Below, piece by piece: positions 57,252 through 64,000 of a stretch of DNA of 64,000 nucleotides. Positions within the stretch are counted from its first letter, which is position 1. Every line of letters begins with the position of its first letter. The translations under genes were made by a program, and so were the position numbers. Under the pieces are notes generated by a model that worked only from the letters and a program-made list of their open reading frames with translations, had not been told where the DNA came from and made no database searches. The DNA is from Opitutaceae bacterium UBA2377 (GTDB lineage: Bacteria; Verrucomicrobiota; Verrucomicrobiia; Opitutales; Opitutaceae). The stretch is from positions 11,097 through 75,096 of the forward strand of contig DDSZ01000029.1 in NCBI GenBank assembly GCA_002344205.1, given 5' to 3'.

Positions 57252-59459
57252 ATGCTCCTTCGCTCGTCCCGCCTCCGCCGGCACGCCTCCCTCGCCCTTT
57301 TGGCCCTGCTCGCGTTTGCCCTCTCCGCCTTTGGCAGCGACCGCAAGTTCGTCACCTCGGCCACGCTGGGCAAGGAAGTCCGCACCATGGTCCAGTTGCT
57401 CGAGGGCGCCCACTACAACCGCGACTCCGTCCGCAGCGCCGACTACCGCAACGTAATCGCCGACTACATGGACGCGCTCGACGGCCAGCGCCTGTTTTTC
57501 CTCGCCGGCGACCTCGCCGAATTTGAAGGCCGCTACACCCGCAACCTCTACTGGAACATCAGCAAACTCGGCAACATCGACGCCGCCTACGACATCTTCG
57601 GCACTTACGAGCAGCGCGTGACCTCGCGCATCAACTGGATCTTCGGGGCGCTGGAGCGCGATTTTGATTTCGCCAACGAGGATTTCTACCGCACCGACCG
57701 CCGCAAGCTGCCGCACGCCGCCGATGCCGCCGCCGCGGACGCACTCTGGGAGCAGCGCCTCAAATACGAGCTCATCTCCGAGATGCTCAACGGCAAGGCG
57801 GAGACCGACGCGAAGCAGGTCGTGCGCAAGCGCTACGAGCGCATGCTCAAAAACCTGCTCGATATCGAGGGCGGTGATCTGGCGGAGCTCTTCCTGTCCT
57901 CCATCGCCCGGCTTTACGACCCGCACTCCTCCTACCTCTCCGCCGACACCTTTGAGGACTTCGGCATCCAGATGAAGCTGGAGCTCGTCGGCATCGGCGC
58001 AGTGCTGGGCATCGAGGACGATTACTGCGTGATCAAGGAGATCGTCGCCGGCGGACCCGCGGACCTCAGCGGCCAGTTGCGGCCGAACGACCGCATCATC
58101 TCCGTCGCCCAGGTCGGCGGCGAGCCGGTCGAGGTCATCGGCATGAAGCTCCGCAAGATTGTCACCATGATCCGCGGCCAGAAGGAGAGCCAGGTGAAGC
58201 TCGTCGTGCAGCCCGCCGATGCCATCGACGCCTCCAGCCGGCGCGAGGTCATCATCACGCGCGACACCGTGAAGCTCAACTCCGCCCGCGCCCACGCCTC
58301 CATCCACCGGTTGCCCGGCGCTGACGGCGCCACCGTCGCCCTCGGTGTCATCACCCTGCCGTCTTTCTACGGCCCGGCGGACAGCGAAGGCCCCGAGGCG
58401 GAGCAAACCAGCGCGACGCAGGATGTCGCCCGCCTGATCGGCAAGCTCAAGGCCGCCGGCGTCGAGGGCATCGTGCTCGATCTCCGGCGCAACGGCGGCG
58501 GCTTTCTCTCCGAAGCCACCCGCGTCACCGGCCTGTTCATCAACCAGGGTCCGGTGGTGCAGGTAAAGAACTACGCCGGCGAAATCCAAGTGGACACCGA
58601 CGATTCCGCCACCATCGCCTACGAAGGCCCCCTCGCCGTGCTGGTGGACCGCTTCAGCGCCTCCGCCTCCGAGATCGTCGCGGGCGCGCTCCAGAATTAC
58701 GGCCGGGCCATCGTCGTGGGCGACAGTTCCACCCACGGCAAGGGCACCGTCCAGAGCCTCGTCGAGCTGCGCAACTGGGTGCAGCAGGCCAGCCGCGCCC
58801 CGGTGAGGACCGGCGCCACCAAAATCACCGTGCAGAAATACTACCTGCCGAGCGGCGCCTCCACGCAGGTCAAGGGCGTCGTGCCCGACATCGTCCTGCC
58901 CTCCATCGAGGACTACCTGCCCATCGGCGAGGCCGACCTGCCCCGCGCCCTCGTGTGGGACGAAATCCCGCCCAGCTATTTTGACGGTGAGCCGCTCGAC
59001 CCGAAGCTCCTGGACCGGCTGCGGCAGAACAGCGCCGAGCGCCGCAACCAACTGGAGGAATTTGCCTACCTGCAGCGCAATGTCGATTGGTTCCGCGACC
59101 GGCAGGAGCAAAAATCCGTCTCCCTCAACCTGGAACAGCGCAAGGCCCAGCAGGAGTTCGCCAAGGCTTTCCGCGAGGAAATGAATGCGCTCCGCACCCG
59201 TCTCGCCCAGGCCAATTTCCCCCACGAGGAAATCCGCCTCACGCCCAAGCCCAACGCCGCGCTCAGGGCCCCCTTGACCGACGATGAAGGTGACGAACTG
59301 GAATTGAGCACCGATGAGACCGATGCCTTGGCCGTCGTTGATGTGCACCTCCGCGAATCCCTGCGCGTGGTCCACGATGCCATCACGCTGGCGCAAAACC
59401 GCCAATACTGGGTGAGCAACCGCCCGCCGCTGACCGCCCGGCTCGACGGCAAGGGCTAA
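57252..59459 (+). CDS. Carboxy-terminal processing (S41/Tsp) protease
   Basis: A 735-residue secreted protease. The signal peptide is MLLRSSRLRRHASLALLALL and on to ALSAFG. A helical N-domain, a PDZ domain (about 235-320, IVAGGPADLSGQLRPNDRII) and the catalytic core follow: Ser near residue 472 in VDRFSASASEIVAGAL and Lys near 497 in STHGKGTVQSLVEL. The C-terminal extension (ending RQYWVSNRPPLTARL) matches the Tsp/Prc type rather than short CtpA. Substrates are periplasmic proteins tagged by their C-termini. The start is at 57252 since a longer frame lies inside the rhomboid gene. Confidence 0.95.
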   Translation: MLLRSSRLRRHASLALLALLAFALSAFGSDRKFVTSATLGKEVRTMVQLLEGAHYNRDSVRSADYRNVIADYMDALDGQRLFFLAGDLAEFEGRYTRNLYWNISKLGNIDAAYDIFGTYEQRVTSRINWIFGALERDFDFANEDFYRTDRRKLPHAADAAAADALWEQRLKYELISEMLNGKAETDAKQVVRKRYERMLKNLLDIEGGDLAELFLSSIARLYDPHSSYLSADTFEDFGIQMKLELVGIGAVLGIEDDYCVIKEIVAGGPADLSGQLRPNDRIISVAQVGGEPVEVIGMKLRKIVTMIRGQKESQVKLVVQPADAIDASSRREVIITRDTVKLNSARAHASIHRLPGADGATVALGVITLPSFYGPADSEGPEAEQTSATQDVARLIGKLKAAGVEGIVLDLRRNGGGFLSEATRVTGLFINQGPVVQVKNYAGEIQVDTDDSATIAYEGPLAVLVDRFSASASEIVAGALQNYGRAIVVGDSSTHGKGTVQSLVELRNWVQQASRAPVRTGATKITVQKYYLPSGASTQVKGVVPDIVLPSIEDYLPIGEADLPRALVWDEIPPSYFDGEPLDPKLLDRLRQNSAERRNQLEEFAYLQRNVDWFRDRQEQKSVSLNLEQRKAQQEFAKAFREEMNALRTRLAQANFPHEEIRLTPKPNAALRAPLTDDEGDELELSTDETDALAVVDVHLRESLRVVHDAITLAQNRQYWVSNRPPLTARLDGKG

Positions 59460-59474
59460 AGGCCCGGAGGCCGG

Positions 59475-60329
59475 TTAACCGGCCGCTTGCGCAAAAATAT
59501 AGCGCGGCCGTCCTGTCAGGTCGGGAGCCGCGGCAAAGCCCATCAAGCCGGCCGCCGCCACCAGGCCGCGCAGCGTCTCGTGCTGCGCGATGCCGGTTTC
59601 CAAGGCGAGCAGTCCGCCGGGCGTCAGGCGTGGCGGTGCGCCGGCGATGATCTGCTTCAGCGCGGCCAGGCCGTCGCCACCCGGCGTGAGCGCCCGCACG
59701 GGTTCGAAATTTTTCACCTCGGGCCGGCTTTCCGCCACCTCGGCCTCCGAGAGATAAGGCGGGTTGCCCACGATCAGGTCAAAGCGCCGGCCGGCCGGCA
59801 GCGCCGCATACCAGTCCGAAGCCAGCCACTCCACCCGGCCGGCGAGGCCGGTGTGCGCCGCATTTTCAGCCGCCAGCGCCAGCGCGTCGGCGCTGGCATC
59901 AAGGCCCGTGATCACCGCGTGCGGATAAAGCGCGGCCAGGGCCAGCGCGATTGCGCCACTGCCCGTGCCCAAATCCAACGCCAACTGCGGCGGCCGGGGC
60001 GCCAACTTTTGCCCGATCAACTCAAGCAGGTATTCGGTTTCCGGCCGCGGAATGAGCGCCCGCCGGTCCACCTTCAGCCTGAGGCCGCAAAACTCCACCG
60101 TTCCCACGATGTATTGCAGGGGCTCGTGCAGGCTCCGACGGCGGACGAGCGGGCGGATGCCCTCCAGCTCCGGCTCCGCCAGCGGCCGCTCGAACTGCAG
60201 GTAAAGCTGCATGCGCCCGATCCCCAGCGCATGGCCCACCAGCAGTTCTGCATTGAGCCGCGCGCCCTCCACGCCTTTGCCGGCAAGGAATTCCGTCGTG
60301 CGTTTGATGACTTCCAGGACGGTGATCAT
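59475..60329 (-). CDS. prmC: Peptide chain release factor N5-glutamine methyltransferase
   Basis: A 284-residue enzyme that methylates the Gln of the GGQ motif in RF1/RF2. VFQ-type N-domain helices precede RALIPRPETEYLLEL, the SAM loop LALDLGTGSGAIALALA and the NPPY motif in LIVGNPPYLSEAEV. A Shine-Dalgarno GGAGG (60335-60339) 5 bases before the ATG lies inside the end of prfA. The gene begins at the base after prfA's stop. A perfect palindrome GGCCGGTTAACCGGCC (59469-59484) covers its stop codon, facing the convergent S41 gene. Confidence 0.96.
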   Translation of the reverse strand: MITVLEVIKRTTEFLAGKGVEGARLNAELLVGHALGIGRMQLYLQFERPLAEPELEGIRPLVRRRSLHEPLQYIVGTVEFCGLRLKVDRRALIPRPETEYLLELIGQKLAPRPPQLALDLGTGSGAIALALAALYPHAVITGLDASADALALAAENAAHTGLAGRVEWLASDWYAALPAGRRFDLIVGNPPYLSEAEVAESRPEVKNFEPVRALTPGGDGLAALKQIIAGAPPRLTPGGLLALETGIAQHETLRGLVAAAGLMGFAAAPDLTGRPRYIFAQAAG

Positions 60330-61445
60330 TTATTCCTCCGGCTCGCTGCGGCGGCGGACCACGGGCTGGCCGGTCAGGGCCGCCAGCTTCTCCTCATGGT
60401 CGGCGCGTTGCAGCGCCGCGATCACCTCTCCCAGTTCGCCCTCCATGACCTGGGGCAGGCTGTAAAGCGTCAGTCCGATCCGGTGGTCCGTCAGGCGGTT
60501 CTGCGGAAAGTTGTAGGTGCGGATCCGTTCGCTGCGGTCGCCCGAGCCGATCTGGCTGCGGCGCTCCGCCGCGTATTTTGACCGCTCTTCCTCCTCGCGC
60601 TTTTGCAACAGGCGCGAACGCAGCACCGCGAGCGCGCTCGCCTTGTTCTTCTGCTGGGATCGGCCGTCGGCGCAAAATACGATCATGCCCGTCGGCTTGT
60701 GGATGATGCGCACGGCCGAGTCGGTGGTGTTCACGCCCTGCCCGCCCGGGCCGCTGGCCCGCTGCACGGTGATCTCCAGTTCCTGCGGGTCGATCTTCAG
60801 GTCCACTTCCTCCGCCTCGGGCAGCACCGCCACCGTCACGGTCGAGGTGTGGATGCGGCCGCTGCCCTCCGTGACCGGCACGCGCTGCACCCGGTGCACG
60901 CCGCTTTCGTATTTGAGCTGCTTGTAAACATCCGTGCCCGTCACGAGAAAGATCACCTCCTTGAACCCGCCCCGCTCCGAGGGGCTGCTGCTCATCGGCT
61001 GGATCGTCCAGCCGCGGCCCTCGGCATACTTGCTATAGAGCCGGAAGAGCTCGGCCGCGAACAGGCCGGCCTCATCGCCGCCGGTGCCGGCGCGGATTTC
61101 CATCACCGTGTCGCGCGAATCGGTGGGCTCGGGCGGAATCATCGCCAGCAGCACGGCCCGGTGGAGGTCGGTCCTTTGGCGCTCCAGCTCGGGCAGCTCC
61201 CCGGCAGCCAGCTCGCGCAGCCCGGGGTCGGCACCCGCATCCTTCGCCAGGTCCTGCGCCTCGAGGATTTCCTGCCCGAGCCGGGTGTGTCGCCGGTGGT
61301 CGTTGACCAGTTGCTGCAGCTTCTGCTGCTCCCGCGTGATATCCGCCGCCTTCCGCGGATTTTGGTAAAACGCGGGCGCGGCCATCTCCGCCGCGAGTTC
61401 ATCGAGGCGGCGCTGGAAGGGCGTGATATCGGGCAGGGTCTCCAT
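60330..61445 (-). CDS. prfA: Peptide chain release factor 1
   Basis: A 371-residue factor terminating at UAA and UAG. The RF1-type stop-reading tripeptide is PVT in RVQRVPVTEGSGRIHTS, and the peptidyl-transfer motif is GGQ in RASGPGGQGVNTTDSAV. EIRAGTGGDEAGLFAAELFR and RTYNFPQNRLTDHRI are also conserved. Its product is the substrate of PrmC, encoded immediately downstream. Confidence 0.98.
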   Translation of the reverse strand: METLPDITPFQRRLDELAAEMAAPAFYQNPRKAADITREQQKLQQLVNDHRRHTRLGQEILEAQDLAKDAGADPGLRELAAGELPELERQRTDLHRAVLLAMIPPEPTDSRDTVMEIRAGTGGDEAGLFAAELFRLYSKYAEGRGWTIQPMSSSPSERGGFKEVIFLVTGTDVYKQLKYESGVHRVQRVPVTEGSGRIHTSTVTVAVLPEAEEVDLKIDPQELEITVQRASGPGGQGVNTTDSAVRIIHKPTGMIVFCADGRSQQKNKASALAVLRSRLLQKREEEERSKYAAERRSQIGSGDRSERIRTYNFPQNRLTDHRIGLTLYSLPQVMEGELGEVIAALQRADHEEKLAALTGQPVVRRRSEPEE

Positions 61446-61548
61446 GCGGGAAATACGGTGGCGATTTGCGAATTGCCTGCCCCGGAGGCGCAGGCTTGAG
61501 TGCGTCGGACAATCGGTGGGAATCCCCTACCGGTGTTGCTCCGCAAAA

Positions 61549-62574
61549 ATGGCCACGACGCTTTTCACTCAGAACATCATCGCCTGCATCTGGGATTTCG
61601 ACAAGACCTTAATCCCCGGTTACATGCAGGCCCCGCTTTTCCGGCGCCACGGCATCGATGAGGCCACCTTCTGGGCCGAGACCAATGCGCTCGTCGAAAA
61701 CTACCGGCGGCGCGGTTACCAGCTCTCGGGCGAGATCAGCTACCTCAACCACCTGCTCACCTACGTGCTCGCGGGCAAATTCGGCCGGCTTAACAACCGC
61801 CAGCTCCGCGCCTGCGGGGCCGACATCGCCTTCTATCCCGGGCTGCCGGGCTTCTTCGACCTCGCCAAGACCTACGTCGCGGAAAAACCCGAATACCGGA
61901 AGCACGAGATCAAGCTTGAGCACTACATCGTGAGCACCGGCCTCGCCGAGATGGTGCGCGGCAGCGCCATCGCCCCGCACGTGGACGGCATCTGGGGCTG
62001 CGAGTTCATTGAGAACCCCCTCCAGCCCGGCTTCCTCAAACAGGGCGAAATGGAAATCACCGCCGATGCCGTCATCGCCCAGATCGGCATGGTCATCGAC
62101 AACACAACCAAGACCCGCGCGCTCTTCGAGATCAACAAGGGCACGAACAAGAACGCCGCCATCGAGGTCAACGCCAACGTAAAGCCCGAGGACCGGCGCA
62201 TCCCCTTCCCCAACATGCTCTATATCGCCGACGGCCCCAGCGACATCCCGAGCTTCTCGGTCGTCAAGGGCGGCGGCGGCCGCACCTACGGCGTTTACAA
62301 CCCCGAGCACCACGGCGAATTCGAGCAGAACGACCGCCTGCTCCAGGCCGGCCGCATCCATGGCTACGGTCCCGCGGACTACACCCCCGCCAGCAGCACC
62401 GCCCGCTGGCTGCGGATGCACCTCCACTCCATCTGCGACCGCATCGTCAACGACCGCGAACAGGCCGTGGCCCAGAAAACCACCAAGCCCCCCCGCCACC
62501 TCAACGCCACCCCCGAGGAAGAAGCCGCCCGCAAAGCCGCCAAAGGCCCGAAGCAGGGCACGTTTTTGGAGTAA
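61549..62574 (+). CDS. HAD-superfamily hydrolase
   Basis: A 341-residue cytoplasmic protein. The HAD motif I is DFDKT with nucleophile Asp16 and acid Asp18 (ACIWDFDKTLIPGYM); motif II is in YIVSTGLAEM; motif IV is LYIADGPSDIPSF. It has a large cap region between residues 25 and 110. Such proteins are usually phosphatases; the substrate is unknown. The tail (KPPRHLNATPEEEAARKAAK) is charged and probably disordered. It is divergent from prfA with 103 bases between them. Confidence 0.88.
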   Translation: MATTLFTQNIIACIWDFDKTLIPGYMQAPLFRRHGIDEATFWAETNALVENYRRRGYQLSGEISYLNHLLTYVLAGKFGRLNNRQLRACGADIAFYPGLPGFFDLAKTYVAEKPEYRKHEIKLEHYIVSTGLAEMVRGSAIAPHVDGIWGCEFIENPLQPGFLKQGEMEITADAVIAQIGMVIDNTTKTRALFEINKGTNKNAAIEVNANVKPEDRRIPFPNMLYIADGPSDIPSFSVVKGGGGRTYGVYNPEHHGEFEQNDRLLQAGRIHGYGPADYTPASSTARWLRMHLHSICDRIVNDREQAVAQKTTKPPRHLNATPEEEAARKAAKGPKQGTFLE

Positions 62575-62605
62575 ATTGACGCGGATTGGGAAGGACTGGA
62601 GACAG

Positions 62606-63085
62606 TTAGTTTTCTTGGACGTTTGCCAGTCTCTGGCTGCGCATTTCCTCCGCCAGGTTGTGCACGCGCTCGGCGTAGCGGTGCGCCGCGGCCGGGGCTC
62701 GCCCACGCACGGTGGCGCTCAGGCCGCCGTTCCACGCCAGCGCGACGTTATAGGGCGTGACGGCCAGGCCGTTGCGCTGCAGGCCGCGCACGATCCACTC
62801 ATAATGCCGGACGGCCACTTCCTCCGCATGCTCGCGGTCCAGCGCCCGCCGGAAGGAAACCTTCGTGTGCATGCGCCAGGTGGGTTCGCGAAACTGATAC
62901 GGCCCCAGTTCGCCCTTGGGGCCGGGCTTGGTGACGTTGCGCGGGTTCTCCACCCAGTGAATCGCAAGCAAGATGTCCGCGCGCGCCGTCTCCGCCCGCG
63001 CCGGGAGGGCGACGGACGTAACCAAAAAGCCGGAGATTAAAAAGGACCGGAAGCATGCCCCGGCCCGCCTTGTGTGAGTTTTCAC
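62606..63085 (-). CDS. Small secreted lysozyme-like protein
   Basis: A 159-residue protein from a GTG start (63083-63085) that gives the signal peptide MKTHTRRAGACFRSFLISGF ending PARA. The mature part resembles lysozyme-like/lytic transglycosylase domains: AIHWVENPRNVTKPGPKGEL carries the likely catalytic Glu46, followed by GPYQFREPTW and LAWNGGLSATVRG. It is shorter than typical SLT domains. It likely cuts or binds peptidoglycan (inference). Upstream codons are open to 63226 but lack a signal and overlap the next gene's end. Confidence 0.78.
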   Translation of the reverse strand: MKTHTRRAGACFRSFLISGFLVTSVALPARAETARADILLAIHWVENPRNVTKPGPKGELGPYQFREPTWRMHTKVSFRRALDREHAEEVAVRHYEWIVRGLQRNGLAVTPYNVALAWNGGLSATVRGRAPAAAHRYAERVHNLAEEMRSQRLANVQEN

Positions 63086-63180
63086 GGCCCCCGCGGGACC
63101 CGGCCCTCCTCCTCCGGTTCGCTGATTGCGAATAACTATTCGTCTTTTTCCTTGGAACCTGCCGGCGCGACAAAACGCCC

Positions 63181-64000
63181 CTACCCTGTCCGGTCCGTTA
63201 TCATCTTGGCCACCAACGCCGTCCACCCGGTCTGGTGGCTCGCGCCCAGCCCCTCGCCCGTGTCGCCGTGAAAATATTCATGGAACAGAATCAGGTCCCG
63301 CCAGTGCGGATCGCTCACGAAACGGGGGTCCAGCCCGAGCGCCGGGCGGCGCCCGCCGCCGTTGGGCAGGAACAGTCCGGTGAGCCGCCGGGCGAGTTCG
63401 TCCGCGATCGCCGCAAGGTTCAGCCGCCGGCCGCTGCCGGTGGGAAACTCCAGCGTGAAGCTGTCGCCATAGAAATGATGATAACGCTCCAGCGACTCGA
63501 TCAGCAGGTAGTTCAGCGGAAACCACACGGGGCCGCGCCAGTTGGAGTTGCCGCCGAAAAGCCACGTGTTCGATTCGCCGGGCACGTAGTCCACGCGGTG
63601 CTCCTGCCCGTCGAGGTGCAGCACGAAGGGATGTTCGGCGTGATGGCGCGAGAGCGAGCGCACGCCGTGCGGCGAGAGGAATTCTCGCTCGTCGAGCACG
63701 TAGCGCAGCACGCGCTCCAGCCGCTCGCGCGTGGGGATGGCCAGCATGTGCCGGCCCGCATCCCGGCCGTCGTGGGCCATGTAGGAGATCTGCGCGGCGA
63801 GGTCGCGCCGGTTTTCCAAAAACCAGCGCGTGCGCTTCGCGAAGCCCGGCAGCTTCGCCAGCGTGGACTCCTCGATGAACTCGACGGCGAAGAGCGGGAT
63901 CACGCCCACCATCGAGCGCAGGCGCAGCGGCTCGCCACGGCCGTCCACCTTCCACTGGTCGTAATAAAAACCATCCTCCTCGTGCCAGAGCCCGCTGCCG
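63181..64000 (-). CDS. GH63-like glucosidase, 5' end outside window
   Basis: The frame is open from the right edge; the visible 273 residues are the C-terminal part. Motifs are SGLWHEEDGFYYDQWK, LRSMVGVIPLFAVEFI, and GNSNWRGPVWFPLNYLLIES with LFHEYFHGDTGEGLGASHQT, the pattern of the (alpha/alpha)6-barrel GH63/MGH-type glucosidases (active on alpha-glucosides, mannosylglycerate/glucosylglycerate or glycogen-like substrates). A GTG at 63946-63948 is in frame but lies inside conserved sequence, so it is not the start. It ends 95 bases from the lysozyme-like gene. Confidence 0.88.
   Translation of the reverse strand, partial: GSGLWHEEDGFYYDQWKVDGRGEPLRLRSMVGVIPLFAVEFIEESTLAKLPGFAKRTRWFLENRRDLAAQISYMAHDGRDAGRHMLAIPTRERLERVLRYVLDEREFLSPHGVRSLSRHHAEHPFVLHLDGQEHRVDYVPGESNTWLFGGNSNWRGPVWFPLNYLLIESLERYHHFYGDSFTLEFPTGSGRRLNLAAIADELARRLTGLFLPNGGGRRPALGLDPRFVSDPHWRDLILFHEYFHGDTGEGLGASHQTGWTALVAKMITDRTG

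Overview
The window is high-GC chromosomal DNA that most resembles a member of the Verrucomicrobiota, probably the Opitutales (inference). The reasons are two large autotransporter-repeat proteins ending in PEP-CTERM sorting signals, a fused ResB/CcsA cytochrome c system, several secreted peptidases, a dense block of sugar-epimerase/oxidoreductase genes, and long palindromic intergenic repeats. There is no sign of phage, plasmid, insertion sequence, CRISPR or rRNA. Genes are tightly packed and no gene-free stretch exceeds 300 bases. Most genes that lead a transcription unit have no recognisable Shine-Dalgarno sequence, while several genes inside operons do.

Layout. 1-8318: a MarR-controlled efflux operon on the minus strand (marR, periplasmic adaptor, RND pump, TolC), followed by a large AsmA-like protein that leaves the window; a near-consensus SlyA/MarR-type operator lies in its promoter. 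8531-13255: housekeeping genes, transketolase, then rpsP-trmD-rplS without rimM, and divergent ychF. 13447-19913: two paralogous autotransporter-repeat/PEP-CTERM surface proteins and a small secreted S26-like peptidase. 19933-22929: pxpB-pxpC-pxpA-pcp, an overlapping operon that frees N-terminal pyroglutamate and hydrolyses it to glutamate. 23060-26966: lipoprotein, resB, ccsA (system II cytochrome c maturation) and a small orphan protein. 26982-29886: aminotransferase and recN.

30014-38440: two tRNA genes (Val-GAC, Ser-UGA) flank the nusA-infB-rbfA-nrnA-truB-ribF translation operon. rimP is missing from its usual place, and nusA has a promoter plus a leader with a strong intrinsic terminator just before its start codon, a candidate autoregulatory attenuator. 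38484-51167: an accessory carbohydrate region with two TIM-barrel epimerases, an AraC regulator, two Gfo/Idh/MocA oxidoreductases, a cytoplasmic FG-GAP propeller, a translationally coupled pair made of one amidohydrolase and one paralogue lacking its metal ligands, a tandem alpha/beta hydrolase whose second half has lost the nucleophile, an intracellular GH51 arabinofuranosidase, and a cupin. Together these suggest uptake, hydrolysis and oxidative breakdown of a pentose-containing glycan or glycoside (inference).

51216-64000: a small membrane protein, an M3 oligopeptidase, a TonB-dependent receptor, a ferredoxin, a rhomboid protease, a tail-specific (S41) protease, prmC/prfA, a HAD hydrolase, a small secreted lysozyme-like protein, and the 3' part of a GH63-like glucosidase leaving the right edge.

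The most promising items for follow-up are the amidohydrolase/pseudoenzyme pair with its half-dead esterase neighbour, the nusA leader attenuator, the cysteine-bearing MarR with its operator, and the PEP-CTERM pair with a possible start-site hairpin and adjacent Ser/His peptidase.
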